From Agromyces hippuratus (GTDB lineage: Bacteria; Actinomycetota; Actinomycetes; Actinomycetales; Microbacteriaceae), in the NCBI RefSeq assembly GCF_013410355.1, contig NZ_JACCFI010000001.1, forward strand, positions 124,001 through 188,000: a stretch of DNA of 64,000 bases, written 5' to 3'. Of the stretch, positions 50,145 through 59,055 are shown one piece after another. Numbering within the stretch: the first letter of the stretch is position 1; the number at the start of each line of letters is the position of its first letter. Position numbers and translations under genes: made by a program. Below the pieces are notes generated by a model, which saw only the letters and a list, made by a program, of their open reading frames with translations, had not been told where the DNA came from and ran no database searches.

Positions 50145-51470
50145 GTGGATTCCGTGCTCGCCTTCATCATCGGCGTCGTCATCATCGTGATCGGCCTGGC
50201 CGTGTCGATCGGCCTGCACGAGATCGGGCACCTGGTGCCGGCGAAGATCTTCGGCGTCAAGGTCACCCAGTACATGATCGGCTTCGGCCCGACCATCTGG
50301 TCGCGCAAGAGGGGCGAGACCGAGTACGGCGTCAAGGCCATCCCGCTCGGCGGCTACATCTCGATGATCGGCATGTTCCCCCCGGCCAAGGGCGAACGCG
50401 TGCACGCCGACAGCACCGGCTTCTTCCGCGGGCTCGTGCAGGACGCCCGCGATTCGAGCACCGAGTCGATCACGCCGGGCGACGAGCACCGCGCGTTCTA
50501 CCTGCTGCCGGTGTGGAAGCGCATCATCGTCATGTTCGGCGGGCCGTTCATGAACCTCCTGCTCGCGATCCTGCTCTTCGGCATCCTGCTCATGGGATTC
50601 GGCGTCGCCCAGGCATCGACGACCGTCGGCTCGGTGTCGGCGTGCGCGCTGCCCGCCACGAGCGAACGGCAGACGTGCGAGCCCGGAGACGCGGCCGCGC
50701 CGGGCGCCGCAGCCGGCATCGAACCGGGCGACCGCATCGTCTCGGTCGACGGTGAGCCCGTCGAGTCGTGGAACGAGTCGACGGCGATCATCCGCGCCCA
50801 CCCCGATGAGCCCGTCGCGTTCGTCGTCGAGCGCGACGGCGAGACCGTCGAACTCGAGGTCACCCCGATGCTCAGCGAGCGGTACGTGCTCGACGAGAAG
50901 GGCCAGGTCGTCACGGATGCCTCGGGCGCCGAGCTGACCGAGGCAGCCGGGTTCGTCGGCATCAGCCCGGCGACCGAGGTCGTGCAGCAGCCGGTCACCG
51001 CCGTGCTGCCCGCCGTGGGCGAGAACGTGGCCGGCGTCGCCGGCATCATCCTGAACCTGCCGCAGCGCATCATCGACGTCGCCAATGCCGCCTTCGGCCC
51101 CGAGGAGCGCGACCCCAACGGCCCGATGTCGGTCGTCGGCGTCGGCCGCCTCGCCGGCGAGATCGCGACGATCGACGAGATCCCCATCGCCTCCAAGGCC
51201 GCCACCATGATCGGCATCCTCGGGTCGCTGAACATCGCGCTCTTCGTCTTCAACCTCATCCCACTGCTGCCGCTCGACGGCGGGCACATCGCCGGTGCGC
51301 TCTGGGAGGGCATCCGTCGTGGATTCGCGAAGCTCTTCCGGCGCCCCGACCCGGGGCCCGTCGACCTCGCGAAGCTCATGCCGGTGACGCTCGCGGTCGT
51401 CGTCGTCTTCGGCGCGATGAGCGCGCTCCTGATCTACGCCGACATCGTCAAGCCGGTGCAGCTCTTCTGA
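50145..51470 (+). CDS. Site-2 intramembrane zinc metalloprotease (M50, RseP/Rip1-like)
   Basis: A 441-residue membrane protease with four or so transmembrane helices. The zinc motif HEIGH is at 25-29 in the first helix, and the third zinc ligand Asp is in LPLDGGH near 374-380. A PDZ domain (IEPGDRIVSVDGEPVESWN) lies near 190-260. Rip1/RseP enzymes cut membrane anti-sigma factors and other single-pass proteins. It follows dxr by 83 bases. In related genomes ispG often comes next; here a two-component system follows. Confidence 0.93.
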   Translation: MDSVLAFIIGVVIIVIGLAVSIGLHEIGHLVPAKIFGVKVTQYMIGFGPTIWSRKRGETEYGVKAIPLGGYISMIGMFPPAKGERVHADSTGFFRGLVQDARDSSTESITPGDEHRAFYLLPVWKRIIVMFGGPFMNLLLAILLFGILLMGFGVAQASTTVGSVSACALPATSERQTCEPGDAAAPGAAAGIEPGDRIVSVDGEPVESWNESTAIIRAHPDEPVAFVVERDGETVELEVTPMLSERYVLDEKGQVVTDASGAELTEAAGFVGISPATEVVQQPVTAVLPAVGENVAGVAGIILNLPQRIIDVANAAFGPEERDPNGPMSVVGVGRLAGEIATIDEIPIASKAATMIGILGSLNIALFVFNLIPLLPLDGGHIAGALWEGIRRGFAKLFRRPDPGPVDLAKLMPVTLAVVVVFGAMSALLIYADIVKPVQLF

Positions 51471-51573
51471 TCGCACCGATGATCGCCCGCTCCGCGGCAC
51501 GAACCGGCTCGTACTCCGCAGGGAGTAGCGAGTGAGTCTTCGCGGGGCCGATTCGGGCGGCCGGCGCCGGCGA

Positions 51574-51579
51574 TACGAT
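51574..51579 (+). promoter_or_regulatory. -10 element of the histidine kinase gene, leaderless
   Basis: TACGAT ends six bases before the ATG at 51586, which favours that start over an in-frame GTG at 51532. Confidence 0.5.
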
Positions 51580-51585
51580 CTGGGC

Positions 51586-52764
51586 ATGCCCGTGCCCCAG
51601 TGGGACGGTCGCCCCGAACGCTTCCGGCCGCCGCCGGGCTTCGTGCTGTTCGCGCCGGTCGTCATAAGCCTCCTCGTGCAGGTGCCCGCCGCGATCGGCA
51701 TCGCCGTGTGGACGCAGGTCGGGTGGGCCGCGGGTCTCGGCCAGGTCGCACTCGCGGCAGCCGGTCCGCTCGCGCTGATCGGGGCACGGCGATACCCGGG
51801 ACCGACGGTCGCGGTGGTCTCCGCCGCCGCGCTCGCCGACCTCGTGCTGGCACCGGACCTCGGGCCGCCGTACATCGCCGTGGGGTTCGCGATCGTGCTG
51901 GCCGTCGCGCGCGGCGCCGTCGTCTGGGCGGTCGCCTCCGTCGTGGTGGCGTGGGTCGCGGCGATCGTGCTGGCCTCGGTCGTCGGCACCACGTGGCATC
52001 CGTTCCGCATCGCGTTCACGACGCTCGCGCTCGCCGTGTGCTTCGGCATCGGCTGGTTCGTGCGCGTGCGTCGTGCGCGGGCGTCGGCGTTCCGCGCCGA
52101 GGCGATGCGTCGCCGCCAGAGCGCCGAGGAGCGCGAGCGGGTGCGCATCGCCCGCGAACTGCACGACGTGATCGGGCACGCCCTGTCGCAGATCAACGTG
52201 CAGGCGAGCGTGGGCCTGCACCTCATGGACCGCGACCCCGAGCAGGCGCGCACGGCGCTCGGCAGCATCAAGGAGACCTCGAAGTCGGCGCTCGACGAGG
52301 TGCGCACGGTGCTCGGCGTCATCCGCGACGGCGATGCCCCGCTCGTGCCGCAGGCCGAGCTCGCCGAATTGCCGAGGCTCGTGCGCGGCGTCCGTTCGAC
52401 CGAGCTCGACGCACGACTCGACGACCGGCTCTCGGAGCCGCCGAGGCGGGCCGTGCAGTTCGCCGCCTATCGCATCGCGCAGGAGGCGCTGACCAACGTC
52501 GTGCGGCATGCGGGCGCCACGCATGCGGTCGTCACGGTCGAACGCGCTGGCGACGAGTTCGTGCTCACGATCGACGACGACGGCGCCGGGCAGGTCGTCG
52601 TCGCGGGTGCCGGGGACGTCGACGCAGCCGATCACGGCGAGGGCAGCGGCATCCTGGGCATGCGCGAGCGCGCCGCGCTCCTCGGCGGCTCCGTCGAGCT
52701 CGGCGCATCGCCGCTCGGCGGCACGCGCGTCACCGCACGCCTCCCATGGGGAGGCGTGGCATGA
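51586..52764 (+). CDS. Sensor histidine kinase (NarL/DesK type)
   Basis: A 392-residue membrane kinase. Five or six hydrophobic helices fill residues 22-165 with no large external domain, so it probably senses a membrane-related signal. The HisKA_3 phosphoacceptor is His193 in RELHDVIGH. The HATPase domain shows EALTNVVRHAGAT near 305, DDDGAG and GILGMRERA near 355. The stop overlaps the response-regulator start (ATGA). Such pairs often control envelope stress or efflux genes; the targets are not evident here. Confidence 0.92.
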   Translation: MPVPQWDGRPERFRPPPGFVLFAPVVISLLVQVPAAIGIAVWTQVGWAAGLGQVALAAAGPLALIGARRYPGPTVAVVSAAALADLVLAPDLGPPYIAVGFAIVLAVARGAVVWAVASVVVAWVAAIVLASVVGTTWHPFRIAFTTLALAVCFGIGWFVRVRRARASAFRAEAMRRRQSAEERERVRIARELHDVIGHALSQINVQASVGLHLMDRDPEQARTALGSIKETSKSALDEVRTVLGVIRDGDAPLVPQAELAELPRLVRGVRSTELDARLDDRLSEPPRRAVQFAAYRIAQEALTNVVRHAGATHAVVTVERAGDEFVLTIDDDGAGQVVVAGAGDVDAADHGEGSGILGMRERAALLGGSVELGASPLGGTRVTARLPWGGVA

Positions 52765-53423
52765 TCCGGGTCGCGCTCGCCGACGACCAGGTGCTCGTGC
52801 GCGCCGGCTTCCGCGCGCTGCTCGCGGCCGAAGACGACGTCGAGGTCGTCGGCGAGGCGTCGAGCGGCACCGAACTGCTCGAACTCGTGCGGCGGGAGCC
52901 GGTCGACGTCGTGCTCATGGACATCCGCATGCCCGACGGCGACGGACTCTGGGCGACCGAGCAGATCGCCGCCGACCCGAGGCTCGCGGGGGTGCACGTC
53001 GTCATCGTGACGACCTTCGAGCTCGACGAGTACGTCGCGAGGGCCGTGCGCGCGGGGGCGAGCGGATTCCTCGTGAAGGACACGGAACCCGTCGACCTGA
53101 TCCGTGCCGTGCGGGTCGTCGCGAGCGGCGAGGCATTGCTCTCGCCCGGCGTGACGAAGCGACTCCTCGAGCGCATGTCGACGGGACTCAGGGATGCGCC
53201 CGACAAGGCACTGCTCGCCGCGCTCACCGATCGGGAGCGCGAGGTGCTGCGACTCGTGGGACTCGGCCTCACGAACGACGAGATCGCAGAACGGCTGGTG
53301 CTGAGCCCGTTGACCGCGAAGACGCACGTCTCGCGGATCATGTCGAAGCTCGCCGCCCGCGACCGCGTGCACCTCGTGGTGGTCGCCTACGAGTCGGGGC
53401 TCGTCGCTCCGGGCTGGCAGTAG
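52761..53423 (+). CDS. NarL/LuxR-type response regulator
   Basis: A 220-residue response regulator. The receiver domain has the phosphoacceptor Asp54 in VLMDIRMPDGDG, the acidic pair at 8-9 and the conserved Lys in FLVKDTEP near 104. The C-terminal LuxR helix-turn-helix has LTDREREVLRLVGLGLTNDE near 155-174 and LSPLTAKTHVSRIMSKL after it. It is coupled to the kinase by a four-base overlap. Two hairpins follow its stop. Confidence 0.94.
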   Translation: MIRVALADDQVLVRAGFRALLAAEDDVEVVGEASSGTELLELVRREPVDVVLMDIRMPDGDGLWATEQIAADPRLAGVHVVIVTTFELDEYVARAVRAGASGFLVKDTEPVDLIRAVRVVASGEALLSPGVTKRLLERMSTGLRDAPDKALLAALTDREREVLRLVGLGLTNDEIAERLVLSPLTAKTHVSRIMSKLAARDRVHLVVVAYESGLVAPGWQ

Positions 53424-53438
53424 CCGCGGCATCCCGGA

Positions 53439-53490
53439 CTGCTCCCGGGGGAGCAGGCGAAGTGTCTCCGCCGGGCGGATTCGCGGAGAC
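53439..53490 (+). terminator. Tandem hairpins after the response-regulator gene
   Basis: CTGCTCC-CGGG-GGAGCAG (53439-53456) and GTCTCCGC...GCGGAGAC (53464-53490, 11-base loop) follow one another. The first is a probable terminator; the second may add to it or act on the small gene at 53556. Confidence 0.6.
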
Positions 53491-53555
53491 GGCCGGCTCG
53501 CGAGACTCGACATCGACGGCCTGAACCGCAGGCCGCAACGATCAAGGGACACCTC

Positions 53556-53867
53556 ATGCTCGCCACCCTCGCCACCACCGCGGTGGTCACTCACGCCGGC
53601 CCATGGGCGGCCGGGTTCGGATGGGTCTTCTTCCTCATTCCGATCTTCTGGTTCCTCGTCATCGGACTGATCATCTTCCTGGTCACGCGGAACCGTCGTC
53701 GCTACTGGGCTCACGGCGGCCCCGACGGTTCGTACGGGCCGCCGTGGGTGCGCAACGGAAGCGCCGAGTCGACCCTCTCCGAGCGATTCGCCAAGGGCGA
53801 CATCGACGAGACCGAGTATCGCGCACGCCTCGAGGTGCTGCGCGCGAACCGGCCGAACGCCTCCTGA
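53556..53867 (+). CDS. Small membrane protein with SHOCT domain
   Basis: A 103-residue protein with one strong transmembrane helix at about 20-46 and a C-terminal SHOCT motif (LSERFAKGDIDETEYRARLEVL near 74-95). SHOCT is a short domain thought to aid oligomerisation. The function is unknown. The gene follows a two-component system, and small membrane genes of this kind are often its targets, but no binding site is proven. AAGGGA precedes the ATG, and a long palindrome ends the gene. Confidence 0.82.
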   Translation: MLATLATTAVVTHAGPWAAGFGWVFFLIPIFWFLVIGLIIFLVTRNRRRYWAHGGPDGSYGPPWVRNGSAESTLSERFAKGDIDETEYRARLEVLRANRPNAS

Positions 53868-53873
53868 GGCCGC

Positions 53874-53909
53874 TTCGAGGGGCGGATGCCGCGGCATCCG
53901 CCCCTCGAA
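53874..53909. terminator. Perfect 36-base palindrome between convergent genes
   Basis: Every base from 53874 (TTCGAGGGGCGGATGCCG) pairs with the second half ending at 53909. It lies between the SHOCT gene and the convergent ltrA gene and can form a hairpin on either transcript. It is again built around GGATGCC/GGCATCC. Confidence 0.75.
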
Positions 53910-53934
53910 CGCGTCGCCGGCCTCGTGCGCGGTG

Positions 53935-55239
53935 CTACCGGTCGAGCGACCGGTGCAGCGCCTCAGCCTGGTGCCGATGCCCGACGGTCTCGTAGCCGAC
54001 GATCACGACGAGCGGTGCGCACGCGGTGAGCACGATGCCGACCGCCATGCTCGCTCCGGCGACGACGGCCAGCACCGCGACGCAGAGCGCCGCCATGCTG
54101 AGCACGAAGAGCAGGATGTGGAAGCGGTCGAACTCCCGCAGCAGCAGCGAGTAGATCGTGAAGAGCGCGACGAGGAAGACGCCCACGGGCAGTGCGACCG
54201 TGAGCATGGCCGCAACCTCGCCGATGTGCGCGGTGCCGTCGATCTCGAACGCCGCCACATGCAGCCCGGCACCCGTCGCCGCGATCGATCCGAAGATCAC
54301 GAGGTGGCCGTAGCCCCACGTGAAGGCGCGCCTCCTGAACCGATGCAGCACCTTCGCCGACGGCATCGTGAAGTACACCCACCACATGCCGAAGGCGAGC
54401 GCCGTGCCGCCGAAGGCGACGAGCGCCGCGTCGATGCTCCAGGCGTGCTGTCGCTCGACCACGGCCGAGATCGTGAGGATCGTGCCGAGCACCACCTCGC
54501 CGAGCGTGATGATGACGAGCAGGCCGTAGCGCTCGGCGATGTGGTGCGCGTGCCAGGGCGTGCCGCCGACGCGGCGCTCGATCACGTACGGGCCGAGCAG
54601 TTCGAGGGTGCCGAGCACGACGAAGATGCCGAGCATGACGGGCAGCGCCGGGTTGATGAAGATGGTGGTCACCCAGCCGACCTGGATGATGCCGACGACC
54701 GTCGCGTAGGCGAGCGCGCTGCGGCGGTGCGCCGGATCGTGGCGCGCGACCCGCAGCCACAGCGCCACGGTGGCGACCCGCATGACGACGTAGCCGGCGA
54801 CCACCACGCCGTTGTCGAGGTGCTCGCCCTCGTCGATCGAGTGGAACATCGGCGGCAGGCCGAGCGCCAGCACGAGCACGCCCAGCATCTGCACCATGGT
54901 CGCGACGCGGAAGAAGACGTCGTCGTTGTCGTAGGCCGAGGCGAGCCACGAGTAGTTGATCCAGGCGAGGCAGATCGCGAAGACGGCGATCGTGAACCCG
55001 ATGAACGCCGGCATGAAGTGCCCGAGCTCGAGCAGGTGCGCGGCCTGCGTGCCGGCCTGGCTGAACGCCACGACGAAGGTCAGGTCGAAGAGCAGCTCGA
55101 GCGGCGTCGCGGTGCGGTGCGGCTCATCGGGGTCGCGGCCGACCATGCGCCGCAGCCGGTGGTCGAGGGGCGGGTGAACGGATACCGCGGCACCCGGGTC
55201 ACCCGCCGAGCCCGTGTCGCTCGTCTCGCGATCGGCCAT
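53935..55239 (-). CDS. Low temperature requirement A (LtrA) family membrane protein
   Basis: A 434-residue protein with about twelve hydrophobic helices. The LtrA family marker LELLFDLTFVVAFSQAG lies near 47-63, and the HIAERYGLLVIITLGEVVLG stretch near 232-251 is also typical. The family is widespread but its activity is not established; the name comes from a Listeria cold-growth mutant. The ATG at 55239 follows GGGAGGGG. A shared palindromic terminator lies just past its stop. Confidence 0.88.
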   Translation of the reverse strand: MADRETSDTGSAGDPGAAVSVHPPLDHRLRRMVGRDPDEPHRTATPLELLFDLTFVVAFSQAGTQAAHLLELGHFMPAFIGFTIAVFAICLAWINYSWLASAYDNDDVFFRVATMVQMLGVLVLALGLPPMFHSIDEGEHLDNGVVVAGYVVMRVATVALWLRVARHDPAHRRSALAYATVVGIIQVGWVTTIFINPALPVMLGIFVVLGTLELLGPYVIERRVGGTPWHAHHIAERYGLLVIITLGEVVLGTILTISAVVERQHAWSIDAALVAFGGTALAFGMWWVYFTMPSAKVLHRFRRRAFTWGYGHLVIFGSIAATGAGLHVAAFEIDGTAHIGEVAAMLTVALPVGVFLVALFTIYSLLLREFDRFHILLFVLSMAALCVAVLAVVAGASMAVGIVLTACAPLVVIVGYETVGHRHQAEALHRSLDR

Positions 55240-55333
55240 GCTGCGCCCCTCCCGTCGGCGCGCGGGCGGCGCCGGTGGCTAATGCTGCCACAGGCGCCGC
55301 CCGGTGCGGCGGAGGCGGACGAGTCGGCGGGGC

Positions 55334-56518
55334 TCAGCGCGAGAGCAGCAGCGCCTCGCCCTGACCGCCGCCGCCGCAGAGTGCGACGGCCGCCCGACCC
55401 TCGCCGCGGCGGGAGAGCTCGAGCGCGGCGTGCAGCGCGAGCCGTGCCCCGGACGCGCCGATGGGGTGTCCGAGTGCGATCGCGCCGCCGTGCACGTTGA
55501 CGATCTCGGCCCCGATGCCGAGCTCGCGGGCGGACTCGAGCGAGACCGCGGCGAACGCCTCGTTGATCTCGACGAGGTCGAGTTCGGCCGCGGTGCCGCC
55601 GGACTTCTCGAGGGCCGCGGCGATGGCGTTGGCGGGCTGCGCGTGCAGCGAGTTGTCGGGACCGGCGACCTGTCCGGCAGCGCCGACGAGTGCGAGCCAG
55701 GGGAGCCCGCGCGACTCGGCCCACTCACGGCTCGCCACGACGACGGCCGCTGCGCCGTCGGAGAGCGGCGAGGAGTTGCCCGCCGTGATCGAGCCCTCGG
55801 CGCTGAACGCCGGTCGCAGCCTCGCGAGCACCTCGACCGTGGAGTCGGGGCGCACGCCCTGGTCTTCGGCGACGACCACGGGGTCGCCCTTGCGCTGCGG
55901 GATCTCGACCGGCACGATCTCGTCGGCGAAGACGCCGTCGGCCTGCGCGGCGCCGGCGCGCACGTGGGAGGCCGCTGCGATCTCGTCCTGTGCCGCTCGC
56001 GTGATCTCGTATCGGCCGTTGAAGCGCTCGGTCGAGGCGCCCATCGATTCACGGTCGAAGGCGTCGGTGAGGCCGTCGTGGGCGGCGTGGTCGAGCATCT
56101 CCCACGATCCGTAGGCCTGGCCGCGACGCGAGCCGGGCAGCAGGTGCGGGGCGTTCGTCATCGACTCCTGGCCGCCGGCCACGACGACGGATGCCTCGCC
56201 GAGACGGATCAGCCGCGCGGCATCCGTGATCGCGACGAGGCCCGACAGGCAGACCTTGTTGACCGTGGTGGCGGGAACCCGCCACGGGATGCCGGCTGCG
56301 ACGGCCGACTGCTTCGCGGGGTTCTGGCCGGCACCGGCCTGGAGCACCTGGCCCATGATCACGGCGTCGACGTCGGCGGGGGAGACCCCGGCGTTCTCGA
56401 GGGCGCCGCGGATCGCGACGGTGCCGAGCTCGACCGCCGTCCGGTCCGCGAGGTTGCCGTTGATGCGTGCGAACGGCGTGCGCGCGCCCGCGATGATGAC
56501 GACGTCGGGTAGGGACAT
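55334..56518 (-). CDS. Acetyl-CoA C-acetyltransferase (thiolase)
   Basis: A 394-residue thiolase. The acyl-accepting Cys90 is in NKVCLSG, and the C-terminal NVHGGAIALGHPIGASGAR with the catalytic His and CGGGGQG with the second cysteine are intact. It condenses or cleaves acetoacetyl-CoA or 3-oxoacyl-CoA. It is divergent from the two CoA-transferase subunit genes. Together they can activate acetoacetate and split it to acetyl-CoA; a 3-oxoadipate role (PcaF) is an alternative. GAAGGAG precedes the ATG. Confidence 0.92.
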   Translation of the reverse strand: MSLPDVVIIAGARTPFARINGNLADRTAVELGTVAIRGALENAGVSPADVDAVIMGQVLQAGAGQNPAKQSAVAAGIPWRVPATTVNKVCLSGLVAITDAARLIRLGEASVVVAGGQESMTNAPHLLPGSRRGQAYGSWEMLDHAAHDGLTDAFDRESMGASTERFNGRYEITRAAQDEIAAASHVRAGAAQADGVFADEIVPVEIPQRKGDPVVVAEDQGVRPDSTVEVLARLRPAFSAEGSITAGNSSPLSDGAAAVVVASREWAESRGLPWLALVGAAGQVAGPDNSLHAQPANAIAAALEKSGGTAAELDLVEINEAFAAVSLESARELGIGAEIVNVHGGAIALGHPIGASGARLALHAALELSRRGEGRAAVALCGGGGQGEALLLSR

Positions 56519-56563
56519 GTTCAGGACTCCTTCGTCAGTGCGCGGCTCTTGCGCGATGGAACC

Positions 56564-56592
56564 ATTCTACGATTCAGTTAGTGAGTATTCAC
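56564..56592. promoter_or_regulatory. Divergent promoter of thiolase and CoA-transferase genes
   Basis: TAGAAT reads on the minus strand (56569-56564) toward the thiolase, and TACGAT on the plus strand (56568-56573) toward the CoA-transferase. The two -10 boxes overlap back to back. The inverted repeat GTGA-GTAT-TCAC (56581-56592) beside them could be the operator of a common regulator not present in the window. Confidence 0.4.
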
Positions 56593-56639
56593 CGGAGATT
56601 CCACCCGTGAAGCAGCACGTCGACATGGAGGTCGCGAAC

Positions 56640-57413
56640 ATGACACTCGACAAGGTGGTCGGGTCCGCTCACGAGGCGGTCGCCGACATCCCGCCAGGAG
56701 CCAGTCTCGCCGTGGGCGGATTCGGGCTCTGCGGCATCCCGATGGTGCTGATCCAGGCCCTGCTCGACGCCGGGGTCGACAGGCTGTCCGTCGTCTCGAA
56801 CAACTGCGGCGTCGACGACTGGGGGCTCGGCGTGCTGCTCGCGAAGCAGCGCATCGCCAAGATGACCTCGTCGTACGTCGGCGAGAACAAGGAGTTCGAA
56901 CGGCAGTACCTCTCGGGCGAGCTCGAGCTCGAGCTCACGCCGCAGGGCACGCTCGCCGAGAAACTGCGGGCCGGGGGAAGCGGCATCGCCGCGTTCTTCA
57001 CCCAGACCGGTGTCGGCACGCAGGTCGCCGAGGGCGGGCTGCCTCGGCGCTACAACACCGACGGCTCCATCGCCGTCGCGAGCCCCGCGAAGCCCGTGCA
57101 GACGTTCGACGTCGGCGGCGTGCCCCGCGAATTCGTGCTCGAAGAGGCCATCACGACCGACTTCTCGCTCGTGCACGCGCTGAAGGGCGACCGCTACGGC
57201 AACCTCGTCTTCGACAAGTCGGCGCGCAACTTCTCGCCGCTGGCGGCGATGGCCGGGCGCATCTGCATCGCGCAGGTCGAGGAGATTGTCGAGGCCGGCG
57301 AACTCGACCCCGACGCCGTGCACCTGCCCGGCATCTACGTCGACCGCATCGTGGTCGTCGGTTCCGACATCGAGAAGCGCATCGAACGCCGCACCGTGCG
57401 GGAGGGGAACTGA
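56640..57413 (+). CDS. 3-oxoacid CoA-transferase subunit A
   Basis: The alpha subunit, 257 residues, of a succinyl-CoA:3-oxoacid (or 3-oxoadipate) CoA-transferase. The CoA-binding glycine pattern AVGGFGLCGIP is near 24-34, and VSNNCGVDDWGLG and GAGIAAF-like GGSGIAAFFTQTGVGT follow. ATG at 56640 is preferred to the in-frame ATG at 56625 because GGAGG (56627-56631) sits eight bases before it. Subunit B follows within two bases. Confidence 0.91.
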   Translation: MTLDKVVGSAHEAVADIPPGASLAVGGFGLCGIPMVLIQALLDAGVDRLSVVSNNCGVDDWGLGVLLAKQRIAKMTSSYVGENKEFERQYLSGELELELTPQGTLAEKLRAGGSGIAAFFTQTGVGTQVAEGGLPRRYNTDGSIAVASPAKPVQTFDVGGVPREFVLEEAITTDFSLVHALKGDRYGNLVFDKSARNFSPLAAMAGRICIAQVEEIVEAGELDPDAVHLPGIYVDRIVVVGSDIEKRIERRTVREGN

Positions 57414-57414
57414 G

Positions 57415-58047
57415 ATGGCACTGACCCGCTTCGAGATGGCCGCACGGGCCGCCCGCGAGCTCGCCGACGGTTCGTACGTCAACCTCGGCATCGGCCTGCC
57501 GACGCTCGTGCCGAACTACGTGCCCGACGGGATCACGATCCTGTTGCAGTCCGAGAACGGCATCCTCGGCGTCGGTCCGTACCCGACCGACGATGCGGTC
57601 GACCCCGACCTCATCAACGCGGGCAAGGAGACGGTGACCGTGCTGCCCGGCGCTGCGTACTTCGACTCGGCGGCGAGCTTCGGCATGATCCGCGGCGGCA
57701 AGATCGATGCCGCGATCCTTGGCGCGATGCAGGTCTCGGCCGCCGGCGACCTCGCCAACTGGATGATCCCGGGCAAGATGGTGAAGGGCCCGGGCGGTGC
57801 GATGGACCTCGTGCACGGCGCCCGCAAGGTGATCGTGCTCATGGAGCACGTCGCGAAGGACGGCTCCGCGAAGATCGTGAACGAGTGCTCGCTGCCGCTC
57901 ACCGGGCGCGCGGTCGTGCACCGCATCATCACCGACCTCGCGGTCATCGACGTGACGCCCGAGGGTCTGCGGCTCGTCGAGTGCGCGCCCGGGGTGACGG
58001 TCGACGAGGTCGTCGCCGCCACCGAGCCGCCGCTCATCATCGACTGA
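57415..58047 (+). CDS. 3-oxoacid CoA-transferase subunit B
   Basis: The beta subunit, 210 residues, with the catalytic glutamate Glu47 in QSENGILGVG, the SENG signature of family I CoA-transferases. NLGIGLPTLV near 23-32 and GGKIDAAILGAMQV near 98 are also family landmarks. The ATG is preceded by GGGAGGGG at the end of subunit A. The heterodimer moves CoA from succinyl-CoA to acetoacetate or 3-oxoadipate. Confidence 0.93.
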   Translation: MALTRFEMAARAARELADGSYVNLGIGLPTLVPNYVPDGITILLQSENGILGVGPYPTDDAVDPDLINAGKETVTVLPGAAYFDSAASFGMIRGGKIDAAILGAMQVSAAGDLANWMIPGKMVKGPGGAMDLVHGARKVIVLMEHVAKDGSAKIVNECSLPLTGRAVVHRIITDLAVIDVTPEGLRLVECAPGVTVDEVVAATEPPLIID

Positions 58048-58236
58048 ACCCGCATCGGGGTGGGATCGAGCTCGAGAACCGCGGGCGTTCGCCGCACGTC
58101 GAGCATCCGGACATCGACCGCGCCGCGCGTCGCGCGCCGCCGGATCGGCGGTCGCCTGCCGCCGCATCAGGGCAGACGCTGACGCTCGTCGCGTGCAGCC
58201 TGCCCGATACTGGTCGGAGCGACGAAGCGGAGGATC

Positions 58237-58989
58237 ATGGTTCATTTCACGACGGTACGCGGCGCCATCGCGCTCGCCGGGGCGTTCGCGCTCGCGGCCG
58301 CCTTGTTCGCGGGCTGCTCGGCTGCCCCCGTTCCACCCGCACCAACGGCGACCACGAACCCGCCGCTCACTCCGACTCCGACGCCTGCGGCCGATCCCCT
58401 CGACGGAGTGGTCGCGCTCGTCGCCACCGCCGAGACCCTCGACCTCCGCGATCGCGACGGCGCGCTGGTCGAGCAGTTCCACTACCTCGACCAGCCGGCG
58501 GGCGTCGTCGATGCGCTCTCGATCGTGTTCGGTGCGGCGCCCGTCGACGAGGAGCGTTCGGGGACCAACCACACGCCGCCGGCGACATCGCACGTCTGGG
58601 GCGACGTCGAGATCGAAGAGCGGCACTACGACGAAGCCCGTCGCGAGGCGGAGTCGATCGGAATGTCGTGGCCTCGGTTCTCCGTGTACTTCGACGCACC
58701 GACGTACGACGACGTCGAACTCACCACACCCTCGGGCTACCAGGCCGGTGACAACCTCGCCGATCTCGCTCCCGGCTTCGATGCCGATGACTGGACGTGC
58801 GTGGGACAGGGGGTCGACGTCGTCACCATCGACGAGTACGTGGAATGGCAAGGCGGGAATGTGGAGCGCGAATACGGCGTCGCGCTCGCGAACTGGGACT
58901 CGATGGGCGGGCCGCCCGACGGCGTCGAAGACGACGGCACCGTCAGCTGGATCGGCGCGCCCTACGTCGTCGCCGAGGGCTGCGCGTAG
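58237..58989 (+). CDS. Hypothetical lipoprotein
   Basis: A 250-residue predicted lipoprotein with signal peptide and lipobox LFAGC (Cys27), followed by a Pro/Thr-rich linker (28-52) and an acidic globular domain. No known family is recognised. A GATACT -10-like box lies at 58206-58211 and CGGAGG just before the ATG. The preceding 189 bases hold only this promoter region as far as I can see. The gene lies between the CoA-transferase and ispG without clear functional ties. Confidence 0.75.
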   Translation: MVHFTTVRGAIALAGAFALAAALFAGCSAAPVPPAPTATTNPPLTPTPTPAADPLDGVVALVATAETLDLRDRDGALVEQFHYLDQPAGVVDALSIVFGAAPVDEERSGTNHTPPATSHVWGDVEIEERHYDEARREAESIGMSWPRFSVYFDAPTYDDVELTTPSGYQAGDNLADLAPGFDADDWTCVGQGVDVVTIDEYVEWQGGNVEREYGVALANWDSMGGPPDGVEDDGTVSWIGAPYVVAEGCA

Positions 58990-59043
58990 CGATCGGCGAG
59001 CCGGCGGATGCTACCTCAGAGCCGCCGACCCTCCGCGCAGAAG

Positions 59044-59049
59044 TAGACT
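59044..59049 (+). promoter_or_regulatory. -10 element of ispG, leaderless
   Basis: TAGACT ends six bases before the GTG at 59056. Confidence 0.5.
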
Positions 59050-59055
59050 CGTCAC

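Noticed and set aside
58048..58236. Possible small gene or RNA between the CoA-transferase and the lipoprotein
   Set aside because: Only a -10-like box near 58206 and GC-rich simple stretches are visible; no coding or structured signal stands out.
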